This document shows, piece by piece, positions 8,771-18,113 of a DNA stretch of 64,000 nucleotides. Location: contig NZ_CP159829.1 of the NCBI RefSeq assembly GCF_047730065.1, forward strand, positions 2,418,001-2,482,000. The letters run 5' to 3'. The stretch is from Njordibacter sp028825405 (GTDB taxonomy: Bacteria > Pseudomonadota > Gammaproteobacteria > Pseudomonadales > Balneatricaceae). The position numbers and the translations under genes were made by a program. Positions within the stretch are counted from its first letter, which is position 1, and each line of letters starts with the position of its first letter. Under the pieces are notes generated by a model. The model had not been told where the DNA came from. It did no database searches and saw only the letters and a program-made list of their open reading frames with translations.

Positions 8771-9823
8771 ATGTTGCATATGATACCGCAAAGCACGGCG
8801 CAAGTTGAACCTTTAAGCTTGATTAAACACGCCAAACCCCTAGAAGATTGGCGCACCCAGTTGCGTGAAGCTTACCGCACACCTCAACAGTTGCTTAACG
8901 CCCTTGGCTTTAGTGAGGCACAGCAGGCCACACTAATAGCGGATGACCAAGGATTTTCAACCCTTGTGCCCAAAGCATTTGCCCAAAAAATGAAACCACA
9001 AGACCCCACAGACCCCCTACTATTGCAAGTATTACCCCGCTTCGAAGAGGCCATCAAACACCCAGAGTTTAATGATGACCCTTTACAAGAGGCCCAATTT
9101 AACCCTGTCCCTGGGGTGGTGCACAAATACCAAGGGCGAGCCTTATTAATTGCGGCTGGACACTGTGCCATTAATTGCCGTTATTGCTTCCGTCGTCATT
9201 ATCCCTATAGTGATCAAAAACGTGCCCGCAATGAATGGCGACAAAGTCTCAGCTATATTGAAAAACATGCAGACATAGAAGAAATAATTCTTAGCGGTGG
9301 TGACCCATTGGCCTTAACCGACGTACAATTATTCGAGCTAATTGCTGCTATTGAAGTCATACCTCATGTGAAACGCTTGCGTATTCATAGCCGTTTGCCC
9401 ATTGTATTGCCCCAACGCATCACCCTAGAACTTTGCCAAAGGCTTGCCCGCTCCCATTTAGACTGTGTCATGGTCGTGCACGCCAACCATGCCAATGAAC
9501 TGGGTAAAGATGTCGCCCAAGCCTGCGCATTATTGCGCCAACACCAAGTGCAACTGCTAAACCAAAGCGTGTTGCTAGCCCATGTAAACGACACGCTCAC
9601 ATGCCTAAAAGAACTTAGTGAACGCCTGTTTGAGCTTGGGATAATGCCCTATTACCTGCACTTGCCTGACCATGTTGCGGGTACTACGCATTTTTTTGTT
9701 AGTTTAAAGCGCGGGCAGTCTTTAGTGGCAAAAATGCAGGCGTCTATGTCGGGCTATTTAGTACCCAAACTGGTGCGCGAAGAGCCCGGCAAGAAAAGTA
9801 AAACTCTATATTCGCAAAGTTAA
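8771..9823 (+). CDS. epmB: EF-P beta-lysylation protein EpmB (lysine 2,3-aminomutase)
   Basis: This 350-residue radical SAM and PLP enzyme converts (S)-alpha-lysine to (R)-beta-lysine for EF-P modification. The SAM cluster motif CxxxCxxC is at Cys132/136/139 (HCAINCRYCFRRH). The C-terminus carries the VPKLVREEPG ... SKT segment where the PLP lysine of aminomutases sits. It is shorter than catabolic lysine aminomutases, as expected for EpmB. ATG codons at 8771 and 8780 are both possible starts. Confidence 0.94.
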   Translation: MLHMIPQSTAQVEPLSLIKHAKPLEDWRTQLREAYRTPQQLLNALGFSEAQQATLIADDQGFSTLVPKAFAQKMKPQDPTDPLLLQVLPRFEEAIKHPEFNDDPLQEAQFNPVPGVVHKYQGRALLIAAGHCAINCRYCFRRHYPYSDQKRARNEWRQSLSYIEKHADIEEIILSGGDPLALTDVQLFELIAAIEVIPHVKRLRIHSRLPIVLPQRITLELCQRLARSHLDCVMVVHANHANELGKDVAQACALLRQHQVQLLNQSVLLAHVNDTLTCLKELSERLFELGIMPYYLHLPDHVAGTTHFFVSLKRGQSLVAKMQASMSGYLVPKLVREEPGKKSKTLYSQS

Positions 9824-9849
9824 ACCAAAACTAGAAGATAGACTAATGG

Positions 9850-10761
9850 TTAAACTAAGTGCAGTAGAGCATCCAAGTCTACTTGGTTCAGTTGGTGAGG
9901 TGCTTGTTGTCGAACTAAAGGTTTACCATGGAAAGCCACACCTAAACCGGCTGTATTAAGCATAGGTAGATCGTTGGCACCATCGCCTACAGCGAGGCAT
10001 TGATGAATAGACAAGCCAAGACTCTTTTGTAACTGGTACATCAACTCAACTTTGCTACTCGCGTCCAAAACTGGCCCTGTCACCTGCCCAGTGAGTTTTC
10101 CTTCTACTTCCTCTAAGGGATTAGAAAAGGCCTCTTGCATTCCCAACCTAAGAGCAAGGCGATCCGCAAAATAACTAAAGCCACCTGACAAAATAGCACA
10201 ATATACGCCTCGCTCTTGCAAACCCTGCATAAGTTGCTGTGCCCCCGGCATTAATTCAAGGCTTTGATTGATGGTGGCAAGCTGGTTGGTGGTAAACCCT
10301 TTTAATAAAGCCAAGCGCTGACGAAAGCTTTGTTCAAAATCTAATTCTCCCGCCATAGAGCGAGCAGTAATAAGAGCCACTTGTGGACCGATACCAATGG
10401 CATAGGCTAATTCATCCATCACTTCTGCCTGTATCAAGGTAGAGTCCATATCAAAAACAGCGAGTTTGATGTTTTCTATCGGCTGATGGGATGATTGTAA
10501 TACATAATCCACTGTAGATTGTTTCGACAAGATTTCATGAATGCTTTCAAGCAGCAAAGTGTATTTAGTTTCATGCTTGTTAATACACTCCATAGCCCCC
10601 TCTTCAGTGGGACTGTTCCAGCACCATTGCTGCAGTGTATAGTTTGCATGGGTACTTTGTTGGCTCTGTTGAAGTGGCACATCCGCAGTCGCCATAACCT
10701 TATCGATGGCTGCAATTTTGCCCTCTTTGCTTAAATCAAATAGGGTTAGACGATGAAACAT
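9850..10761 (-). CDS. serB: Phosphoserine phosphatase SerB
   Basis: This 303-residue HAD-family enzyme makes L-serine from phosphoserine. HAD motif I is DMDST with Asp104 (nucleophile) and Asp106; motif II is LSGGF with Ser192; Lys237 and GDGANDLP (259-266) form motifs III and IV. The about 95-residue N-terminal region fits the regulatory extension of SerB but is weakly conserved. It is divergent from an AhpA/YtjB-like membrane protein gene, an arrangement also known from enterobacteria (serB next to ytjB/smp). Confidence 0.95.
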   Translation of the reverse strand: MFHRLTLFDLSKEGKIAAIDKVMATADVPLQQSQQSTHANYTLQQWCWNSPTEEGAMECINKHETKYTLLLESIHEILSKQSTVDYVLQSSHQPIENIKLAVFDMDSTLIQAEVMDELAYAIGIGPQVALITARSMAGELDFEQSFRQRLALLKGFTTNQLATINQSLELMPGAQQLMQGLQERGVYCAILSGGFSYFADRLALRLGMQEAFSNPLEEVEGKLTGQVTGPVLDASSKVELMYQLQKSLGLSIHQCLAVGDGANDLPMLNTAGLGVAFHGKPLVRQQAPHQLNQVDLDALLHLV

Positions 10762-10855
10762 AGATACAACTCCTTGAGTGGGCTTAGCATTTTATCATTA
10801 GTGGGTTAGAATGGGTTTGTTTTTACCTCTTTGAAATAGTGCTGATTAACACCTA

Positions 10856-12484
10856 ATGCCCAATAAAATCCTTTCCTTTAGACATTTAATGCAATCCCGC
10901 CTCACCTTGGTTCAAAAGACGGTATTGCTGCTCATCGCGACGTTTTTGCTTGCTAGCGTGTCTTTGGGATTCATGACCTACCAACACCTTAACCAAGTTA
11001 CGGGTCAGCAAAACGCTTTTTTAGGACAAAAAATGGGCCAGCAATTGGCTAACTTAAGTGCTCCTTTGTTGGTTAAACAAGACTACATCAGTCTTAACGT
11101 TACGCTGGCAAAACTTAGACAACAAGGCGCCATTGTGGGGGCTGCTGTATATGATGCAGACGGTCAAATGTTAGCTAAAACAGGTTTTTTAAACGACTCC
11201 AACTATTTAATTCTGCCCATAAAGTTGGATGAAGAAAAGATTGGTAGCCTGCACTTACGCCAGACTGAATTAGATTTAAATCCAAGCCTTACTCAACTGA
11301 TGTTTTTACTATGGCCCACGGCAGGGCTAATCTTACTTGCCTGTATCGTTATGGGTTGGTGGTTTGGAGCCCGCTTGGTGCAGCCACTGCATCGATTACA
11401 TGAAGCCCAAGAACAGCTATTGGAATATGGTAAGGCACCACCTTTGGATGATAGCCGTCTTGATGAGTGGGGCATCATTAATTTAGGGTTCAACTCAATT
11501 AACGAAGAGCGCTTGTTGCATGCTCAAACTGAACACCAATATGAATTAGAAATGCCTGCTGGAAAAGGTATAGTGGCGCCTAATCATTATGATCAAGTAG
11601 ACCACCAACCAGAATTGGAAGCGCCCAATCAACAAGAAGCGTTTAACCATGAATTACATAACTTGGCGAGGGAATTATCTTCAGAGCCGCAATTAAGTGA
11701 ACTTGGTGACCCTTTATTTGCACCTAAACTCGCTGCTCTTAACACCGCTGACGAAAATAACTTACCTATATTTACCATGGATGATTTGCGCAATAGTGAT
11801 AACTCGGCCCCTTTGCGACCGACACCCATCCCTGTAGACACTGCCGAGCCCATGTCCCAAGAAATACCCACTCTTGATCATCAGGCCTACACCCCGTCTG
11901 TGGCTTCCTCACCAAGTTTTTTGCATGATGACCCACTGGTTAGTTTGTTATACATTAATGTGAATACCCGAGACCAGGGACCTATGGAAGCCGCTGAAAA
12001 ACACTTGCTCCTTAAATCGTACCACCGGCTGGTGGATCAGGTGTGCGCCATATACGGGGGCACCATTGAAACCGAAGACAACCACGATGTGCTGGTGACC
12101 TTTGACAAACCCCATGAGCACATGACCCATTGTGTGAATGCACTGTGCGCAGCCCAGTTTTTCTTTGGTCTTTATAAAGCCTTTAATGCCCAACGGGCGG
12201 CCCATCGTAAGTCGAACTTGAGCATTCAAATCGTGGTTCATACGGGCAACTTAGAAGAGCTGAGCAGCCTCACAGAGGAAGCAGCAGAGCTGTCTCGCCG
12301 AGAACGGCAAGAGCATATGGTGATCAGCCGGCAAGTTGCCTATCACCCCGAATTGCAACAACGGGTATTACAGGCCAATAATTGCACGCCATTAGCGAGT
12401 GGGGCCGTTAGCTTGGCACGCCTAAGCAGCGATTACCAAGATCTGTTAGATATGCAAATCAGTCACTTCAGCCCCAACCTCTAA
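10856..12484 (+). CDS. AhpA/YtjB-like membrane protein with degenerate cyclase-like domain
   Basis: This 542-residue inner-membrane protein has TM1 at about 20-41, a short periplasmic region (about 45-145), TM2 at about 147-168, and a HAMP-like helix. An acidic, low-complexity linker follows (about 220-355). The C-terminal part (about 360-535) resembles the class III nucleotidyl cyclase homology domain: LLYINVNTRD, GGTIETEDNHDVLVTF and IVVHTGN align with the usual beta-alpha-beta landmarks. The two metal-binding aspartates do not appear at their usual places, so I infer a non-catalytic domain. The N-terminal half and the serB neighbour fit the YtjB/AhpA family. Function is unknown. The start at 10856 has no clear ribosome-binding site. 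Confidence 0.75.
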   Translation: MPNKILSFRHLMQSRLTLVQKTVLLLIATFLLASVSLGFMTYQHLNQVTGQQNAFLGQKMGQQLANLSAPLLVKQDYISLNVTLAKLRQQGAIVGAAVYDADGQMLAKTGFLNDSNYLILPIKLDEEKIGSLHLRQTELDLNPSLTQLMFLLWPTAGLILLACIVMGWWFGARLVQPLHRLHEAQEQLLEYGKAPPLDDSRLDEWGIINLGFNSINEERLLHAQTEHQYELEMPAGKGIVAPNHYDQVDHQPELEAPNQQEAFNHELHNLARELSSEPQLSELGDPLFAPKLAALNTADENNLPIFTMDDLRNSDNSAPLRPTPIPVDTAEPMSQEIPTLDHQAYTPSVASSPSFLHDDPLVSLLYINVNTRDQGPMEAAEKHLLLKSYHRLVDQVCAIYGGTIETEDNHDVLVTFDKPHEHMTHCVNALCAAQFFFGLYKAFNAQRAAHRKSNLSIQIVVHTGNLEELSSLTEEAAELSRRERQEHMVISRQVAYHPELQQRVLQANNCTPLASGAVSLARLSSDYQDLLDMQISHFSPNL

Positions 12485-12492
12485 CTCATGCT

Positions 12493-14787
12493 TTAAGCGT
12501 CAGGTTGGCTGGGCTCCACATCGGCTTCAGTTGCAGCGATGCTCTCAACCGCTAGGCTGTCGACATTTTGGAAACCTCTGGGTAGTTTATTACCTCTTCG
12601 GCCTCGCTCGCCCCTATAATGCACAAGATCTGTGGCTTTCAGACGCAGATAACGCTTGCCTGAATGAACTAATAATTCACAGGTTTCAGTAACGAGTGCG
12701 CAAGCCACCATAAACTCTTCACGGCTGGCCACGCGAGTAGACGAAATACTGATAATTTTATTACCTTTACCTCGTGCTAACTGGGGCAAATCTTGCAATG
12801 GAAATACGAGCATACGGCCTTCATTGCTGACTGCGACTAACCAAGTGTCTAGCATCTTAGTGATATGCTGTGGAGCGATCACCTTCGCCCCCTTTGGTAC
12901 CGACATGGCTGCTTTTCCAGACTTATTTTTACTTAATAAGTCTTCAAAGGTTGAAATAAAGCCATAGCCTGCGTCTGTACTCATGAGTAATAATTGATCT
13001 GCTTTAGCACTGACCGCCGCTGAAAATTGCACACCACTGGGGGCGTTAAAACGACCACTTAACGGTTCACCCTGACCACGAGCAGAAGGTAGAGTATGAG
13101 CCTCTAGGGAGTAGCTACGGCCGCCTTCATCAAGAAAGGCAACGCTTTGGTTACTTCGAGCTTGCACCATGAGCAAGAAGTCATCTCCCGATTTATAACT
13201 CATATTAGAGGGGTCAATATCGTGGCCTTTAGCACCACGAACCCAGCCTTGTTTGGATAAAACCACAGTCACGGGTTCAGTCGTGAGCAAATCTCTTTCT
13301 GACAGGGCTTTAGCTTCTTGGCGCACCACAATAGGTGACCTTCGATCATCACCAAAGGCTTCAGCATCAGCCATTAATTCACGCTTTATGAGGGTTTTTA
13401 AACGCGCCTTCGAGCCTAGTAATAATTCTAGTTTTTGGCGTTCAGCCGCAAGTTCTTCTTGTTCGGCCTGAATCCGGTGCTGCTCTAACCGAGCTAAGTG
13501 ACGTAACTTTAAATCTAATATTGCATCCGCTTGATTATCAGATAAAGCAAAGCGCTGCATCAGCACAGGTTTAGGCTTTTCTTGTTCGCGGATTATAGCG
13601 ATAATTTCATCAATGTTAAGGTATGCAATTAACAAACCTTCCAATAGGTGCAAACGTTCAAGCACTTTATCTAAACGGTGCTGCAAGCGACGGGTCACTG
13701 TTTCCATGCGGAAAGAGAGCCACTCTGTCAAAATACGACTTAAACCTTTAACTTGAGGCTTGCCGTCCACCCCAATCAGGTTTAAATTAACTCGGTAAGA
13801 ACGCTCTAAATCTGTCGTTGCAAATAAATGGTTTAACAACTGCTGCGTATCAACCCGATTTGAACGCGGCACAATCACCAGTCGAGTTGGCTTTTCATGG
13901 TCGGACTCATCCCTCAGGTCAGCCACCATAGGTAATTTTTTGGCCTGCATTTGAGCTGCAATTTGCTCTAATATGCGAGCCCCAGAAACTTGATAGGGCA
14001 AGGCCGTAATAACAATGTCACCGTCTTCATGATCGACCACAGCCCGCATACGGATACTGCCCCGTCCTGTTTTATACATTTGTAACAAGTCGCTTCGTGG
14101 GCTGATAATTTCTGCCGTAGTGGGCATATCAGGCCCCTGTACAAACTCAAACAGCTGTTCTGTGGTGGCGCTAGGGTTATCTAAGAGATGGATACAGGCA
14201 GAAACCACTTCCCGTAAATTATGCGGTGGAATGTCTGTGGCCATGCCTACGGCAATCCCTGTAGCACCGTTTAAAAGCACGTTAGGTACGCGGGAAGGAA
14301 GCACTAAAGGCTCTTGAAGTGTGCCGTCGAAGTTATTGCCCCAATCAACGGTACCCTGGCCTAATTCACCAAGCAGGACATCAGCGTAGCCTGTAAGCTT
14401 AGCTTCTGTGTAACGCATGGCGGCGAAAGATTTTGGATCGTCTGCCGAACCCCAGTTACCTTGACCATCAACGAGTGTGTAACGGTAAGAAAAAGTTTGC
14501 GCCATGTGCACCATGGCTTCGTAACAGGCACTATCGCCATGGGGATGGAACTTACCCAACACATCACCAATGGTGCGGGCCGACTTTTTGTACTTGGCAG
14601 AGGTTTTTAAGCCTAGTTCTGACATGGCATAAACAATGCGCCTTTGCACTGGCTTTAGGCCATCCCCAATATGCGGCAATGCACGGTCTAAAATGACATA
14701 CATCGAATAATCTAAATACGCTTTTTCTGTATATTCTTTGAGGGGTAGACGTTCAACGCCTTCATCGATAGGGATGACACCAGACAT
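12493..14787 (-). CDS. parC: DNA topoisomerase IV subunit A
   Basis: This 764-residue subunit breaks and rejoins DNA to decatenate replicated chromosomes. The active-site tyrosine is Tyr126 (AAMRYTEAKL). The quinolone-resistance region reads HPHGDSACYEAMV, with Ser86 and Glu90 matching the sensitive-type Ser80 and Glu84 of Escherichia coli. The C-terminal beta-pinwheel DNA-wrapping domain is present. It ends eight bases from the convergent membrane-protein gene. The partner parE is not upstream here and must be elsewhere. Confidence 0.97.
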   Translation of the reverse strand: MSGVIPIDEGVERLPLKEYTEKAYLDYSMYVILDRALPHIGDGLKPVQRRIVYAMSELGLKTSAKYKKSARTIGDVLGKFHPHGDSACYEAMVHMAQTFSYRYTLVDGQGNWGSADDPKSFAAMRYTEAKLTGYADVLLGELGQGTVDWGNNFDGTLQEPLVLPSRVPNVLLNGATGIAVGMATDIPPHNLREVVSACIHLLDNPSATTEQLFEFVQGPDMPTTAEIISPRSDLLQMYKTGRGSIRMRAVVDHEDGDIVITALPYQVSGARILEQIAAQMQAKKLPMVADLRDESDHEKPTRLVIVPRSNRVDTQQLLNHLFATTDLERSYRVNLNLIGVDGKPQVKGLSRILTEWLSFRMETVTRRLQHRLDKVLERLHLLEGLLIAYLNIDEIIAIIREQEKPKPVLMQRFALSDNQADAILDLKLRHLARLEQHRIQAEQEELAAERQKLELLLGSKARLKTLIKRELMADAEAFGDDRRSPIVVRQEAKALSERDLLTTEPVTVVLSKQGWVRGAKGHDIDPSNMSYKSGDDFLLMVQARSNQSVAFLDEGGRSYSLEAHTLPSARGQGEPLSGRFNAPSGVQFSAAVSAKADQLLLMSTDAGYGFISTFEDLLSKNKSGKAAMSVPKGAKVIAPQHITKMLDTWLVAVSNEGRMLVFPLQDLPQLARGKGNKIISISSTRVASREEFMVACALVTETCELLVHSGKRYLRLKATDLVHYRGERGRRGNKLPRGFQNVDSLAVESIAATEADVEPSQPDA

Positions 14788-15156
14788 AGGAAGGAAAATC
14801 CTTATTTAGTGTGGTTTGGGGACAACCGCACGCTTGAGTAAAGCCTAAATTTAAGCTCGAGTATACCGCAAAAAGTACTTGGATGAAGTTCATATAACTA
14901 ATTATTGAATGAATACCAATTATTCTATGTTTGCCTCACATAAAGGCCTCATTACTGGTTACTATTTAACCAGTAACCCGTTACAATAGCGGTCTTGAAA
15001 ACCTCCCCCATGACGGTTTGTGTAGGTCTCCACACTTTCTACTCACACTTCGTCAGACCAGCAAGGCAGGGCCGCCAGAGCCTACCTTACAATAATTTGT
15101 TGAGTCATTGATTTTCATAAGAAAACTTTAACTTTTAATCTCTATGGAGAACAATT
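14788..15156. other. Intergenic region between parC and the DUF3461 gene
   Basis: This 369-base stretch contains no convincing reading frame. It holds the divergent promoter region, a perfect 10-base inverted repeat (14952-14976), a TACAAT -10-like box just after it, and a possible structured leader of about 160 bases with GTGT/ACAC and AGGTCT/AGACC complementarities upstream of the DUF3461 start. TATGGAGAACAATT directly before ATG 15157 supplies a good ribosome-binding site. Confidence 0.5.
14952..14976. promoter_or_regulatory. Perfect 10-bp inverted repeat, possible operator
   Basis: TTACTGGTTA is followed by five bases and then by its exact reverse complement TAACCAGTAA. A TACAAT box starts at 14982, so a protein bound here would overlap the likely promoter of the DUF3461 gene. 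There is no T-tract, so it does not look like a terminator. The regulator is unknown. Confidence 0.45.
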
Positions 15157-15540
15157 ATGTCGCAACACACTACACTGACAGAAATGGGCATCACAAGCTT
15201 TGAGTCCATCAGCAAATATACCCTCCGCCAAGAAGGCGATTTTGATATCCTCAAAATCTACTACAAGCGTGAAAAGGGATCTTTCTTACCTCGCAGTAAA
15301 AAATTCCGCTTTGGTCGTGCCACCCGCACTGTCATGGTAGATTCAGGCCGACAGCAATGGCAGGAAGTAAGTGAGATTTCACCTTTCTTGCTGCGTGCAC
15401 TGACTGAACTAAATAAGCTTGCCCACGAAGAAAAGAAAGCTGTGGACAGCAAAGAAGCGATTACTGAGAACCTAGTGCACCTAGAGCGCATCATGGCAGA
15501 AAAACTGGCTGAAATTCGCGCCCAACTCGACCGCTTATAA
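15157..15540 (+). CDS. DUF3461 family protein
   Basis: This 127-residue protein matches the conserved DUF3461 family of gammaproteobacteria, by recall of landmarks such as LTEMGI, YTLRQEGD, LKIYYKREKGS and EISPFLL. The N-terminal 85 residues are mixed alpha/beta. The last 35 form a charged helix rich in Glu and Lys that could be a coiled coil. No catalytic motif or signal peptide is visible and no function is established. It is a single-gene unit: it has its own promoter region with an inverted repeat and its own strong terminator. Confidence 0.85.
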   Translation: MSQHTTLTEMGITSFESISKYTLRQEGDFDILKIYYKREKGSFLPRSKKFRFGRATRTVMVDSGRQQWQEVSEISPFLLRALTELNKLAHEEKKAVDSKEAITENLVHLERIMAEKLAEIRAQLDRL

Positions 15541-15557
15541 ACGTGGATGGCGTTTAT

Positions 15558-15593
15558 AAAACCGCACTGGGGCAGCCCAATGCGGTTTTTTTT
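15558..15593 (+). terminator. Rho-independent terminator of the DUF3461 gene
   Basis: The hairpin is AAACCGCA paired with TGCGGTTT, extended by TGGG/CCCA inside, and is followed by a run of eight T. It lies 18 bases after the stop codon. The poly-T is on the plus side, fitting termination of the DUF3461 transcript; hexR converges from the other side. Confidence 0.88.
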
Positions 15594-15611
15594 GAATCCA
15601 AAAACCGACTA

Positions 15612-16475
15612 TTATTCCCCATCCAAAGCTAAACGAGTGCTGGCTAAACTCTGCTTGATGGTTTTTAAATGACCATGAAAATCTTCCCCACGACGCAATA
15701 TGACCCCTGTTGCCAAAACGTCGATTAAGGTCAATTGAATAGTGCGTGATTGCATTGGCATATACACATCCGTGTCTTCAGGTGCTTCTACCCCCAATAC
15801 TAAGCTCGATTCTTGCGCTAAAGGAGAGGCTATAGCCGTAATGGCAATCACCAAAGCACCTGCATTTCGGCCAATACGAGCTACCTCTACCATCTCCTTT
15901 GTACGGCCTGTAAAAGACAACAACACCAACACATCACCGCGCTTGCACGCCGCCGCCATCATCCGCATCATGAGTGAATCGGTATGTGCCACAACTGGAA
16001 TGTTAAAACGAAAAAACTTGTGCAGGGCGTCATGGGCTACCGATCCCGAAGCACCCATGCCAAAGAAACAAATTTGCTGCGCTTGACTTAGATAATCTAC
16101 CGCTCGCTCAATCACCTTACTATCCACTTGTTGTCTGGCTGCATCTAAACTGGCCATGGTACTGGTGAATATTTTGTCTGTGTATTGGGCGGCCGTATCA
16201 TTTTGATTGACGCTCTGGCTCACATAAGGTGTGCCACGAGCCATGCTTTGAGCCAACTCTAACTTAAAATCGGGATAGCCCTTCAAACCAAAGCTGCGGC
16301 ACATGCGATTCACTGTGGGCTCACTCACTTGCGCTAACTCTGCCAGAGCAGCAATGCTCATGCGTGTTGCTGATTGAGGATCAGCAACAATCACTTGCAC
16401 AACTTTGCGCTCAGATCGGTTAAGCTGTTCCTGCTGAGAAGATAGGCGCTGCAACAAATTGTGATTAGTGGTCAT
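15612..16475 (-). CDS. hexR: HexR-type transcriptional regulator (RpiR family)
   Basis: This 287-residue regulator has an N-terminal RpiR helix-turn-helix (about 20-80, SIAALAELAQVSEPTVNRMC) and a C-terminal SIS sugar-phosphate-binding domain (about 125-260). In Pseudomonas and Shewanella HexR represses zwf, edd and gap operons and is released by 2-keto-3-deoxy-6-phosphogluconate. Divergence from zwf-pgl-eda and the matching palindromes near zwf, edd and gap support that role. An operator at 16509-16528 sits 33 bases upstream of its own start, so it may also control itself. Confidence 0.92.
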   Translation of the reverse strand: MTTNHNLLQRLSSQQEQLNRSERKVVQVIVADPQSATRMSIAALAELAQVSEPTVNRMCRSFGLKGYPDFKLELAQSMARGTPYVSQSVNQNDTAAQYTDKIFTSTMASLDAARQQVDSKVIERAVDYLSQAQQICFFGMGASGSVAHDALHKFFRFNIPVVAHTDSLMMRMMAAACKRGDVLVLLSFTGRTKEMVEVARIGRNAGALVIAITAIASPLAQESSLVLGVEAPEDTDVYMPMQSRTIQLTLIDVLATGVILRRGEDFHGHLKTIKQSLASTRLALDGE

Positions 16476-16508
16476 AAGTTTTTTCGTTCTAGCTTATTTA
16501 TTCATTAA

Positions 16509-16528
16509 TGTACGTAATATTACCAACA
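16509..16528. promoter_or_regulatory. Probable HexR operator between hexR and zwf
   Basis: The 20-base dyad TGTACGTAATATTACCAACA has the pattern TGT-NN-GTAAT/ATTAC-NN-ACA. A near-identical element lies before gap at 24160 and a weaker one before edd at 24087. Sharing across exactly the promoters that HexR controls in related bacteria is the main evidence. A possible half-site, TGTATTATTACTAA, begins at 16565 closer to zwf. Confidence 0.7.
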
Positions 16529-16607
16529 TTAGTCATATATTTGTGACTTTTATTGCTTAAAAAGTGTATTATTACTAATTAAACTATCCTAAAAGGACTC
16601 GTCGACG

Positions 16608-18113
16608 ATGTCGGACAATAACTCATCAAACATAGATACATCAACTGAAGGCCTATTAAGCCATAGTCTTGTATTGTTTGGCGCGTTAGGTGACTTATCC
16701 CTCCGCAAACTCATGCCGACCCTTTATCAACTTGAGCATGCTCAACTTTTGAGCGACGATTTAAAGATCATGGCTGTGGCTCGCAGTGCGTTCAACATCG
16801 ATGAACTCAAGGCTCGTATAAAGGATACACTAAACCAATACCTTGGCGCAGAACAATTAAACTCTGAGTCATTATCACGCTTTTTAAAACGCCTACACTA
16901 TTGCCAAGTCGACCTGATCCAAGCAGCTGATTACGCAGCCCTCAAGGAAAAACTAGACGCTTGGCATTCGCGCATGACATTCTACCTTGCCACGCCTCCT
17001 AGTTTATACAGCGATATCTGCCAGCACCTGCACAGTGCCAACGCCATCAATAATGAATGTCGTATTGTTGTGGAAAAACCTATTGGCCACGACCTAGCGT
17101 CATCAAAGGTGATTAACGACAAGCTAGCTTTATATTTTGATGAAAGCCAAATTTTTCGTATCGATCATTACCTTGGCAAAGAAACTGTACAAAACTTAAT
17201 TGCCCTGCGTTTTGCCAACCCACTGTTTGAAACTCAATGGAACAATCAATACATTGATTATGTGGAAATTAGTGTGGCTGAAGATGTCGGCATAGAGGGT
17301 CGATGGGGCTATTTTGATAAAGCCGGCCAAATGCGCGATATGGTTCAAAACCACTTGCTTCAGCTACTTTGCATGGTTGCAATGGACCCACCATCTCAAC
17401 TCACGGCCACTAGCATCCGCGACGAGAAGGTCAAGGTGCTACGCGCACTAAAGCCCATTGATCCTGAAAAAGTAAACAAGCACTTGGTATTAGGACAATA
17501 CACTGATGGTCAGTTTCAGCAGCAGCCGGCTCCTGGGTACCTCAATGAAGCGGATGCCGTCACCAATAGCGGCACGGAAACATTTATTGCATTACGTGCA
17601 GAAATAGCAAATTGGCGCTGGACTGGAACACCCTTTTATTTGCGCACAGGTAAGAGAATGGCTAGTAAAGTGACCGAGGTCATCATTCACTTTAAGGCCA
17701 GTAATCATCAAATTTTTGACCCAAAGCAAGCCAGCATTACTCAAAACCAACTTGTTATTCGACTGCAGCCCTATGAAAGTATTTCTTTACAAGTGCTTAC
17801 TAAGGAGCAAGGCATTGACAAACAGATGCAGCTTCGACGCGACCCACTGCATTTAGACTTTGCTCAAACCCAATCTCAAGCTCGCATCCCTGATGCTTAT
17901 GAACGCCTTCTACTAGAAGCCCTTAAGGGCAACCAGAGCTTATTTGTACGTCGTGATGAGGTGGAGCTAGCTTGGCAATGGTGTGATCAAATACGTCAGG
18001 CTTGGCACAGTGCAGAGCTTGAGCTTGAAGATTATGCAGCAGGAAGCAATGGGCCAAAACAGGCCTGTAATATGATAGAAACTCACGGACATCGATGGTA
18101 TGAAGACTGCTAA
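16608..18113 (+). CDS. zwf: Glucose-6-phosphate 1-dehydrogenase
   Basis: This 501-residue enzyme oxidises glucose-6-phosphate to 6-phosphogluconolactone with NAD(P)+. The nucleotide-binding motif GALGDLSLRKL is at 25-35, EKPIGHD at 156-162 and the active-site signature RIDHYLGKE at 184-192 with His187. AAGGA lies nine bases before ATG. It overlaps pgl by 14 bases and heads the zwf-pgl-eda operon. No 6-phosphogluconate dehydrogenase gene is present here, so carbon from this step probably flows mainly into Edd/Eda. Confidence 0.97.
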   Translation: MSDNNSSNIDTSTEGLLSHSLVLFGALGDLSLRKLMPTLYQLEHAQLLSDDLKIMAVARSAFNIDELKARIKDTLNQYLGAEQLNSESLSRFLKRLHYCQVDLIQAADYAALKEKLDAWHSRMTFYLATPPSLYSDICQHLHSANAINNECRIVVEKPIGHDLASSKVINDKLALYFDESQIFRIDHYLGKETVQNLIALRFANPLFETQWNNQYIDYVEISVAEDVGIEGRWGYFDKAGQMRDMVQNHLLQLLCMVAMDPPSQLTATSIRDEKVKVLRALKPIDPEKVNKHLVLGQYTDGQFQQQPAPGYLNEADAVTNSGTETFIALRAEIANWRWTGTPFYLRTGKRMASKVTEVIIHFKASNHQIFDPKQASITQNQLVIRLQPYESISLQVLTKEQGIDKQMQLRRDPLHLDFAQTQSQARIPDAYERLLLEALKGNQSLFVRRDEVELAWQWCDQIRQAWHSAELELEDYAAGSNGPKQACNMIETHGHRWYEDC

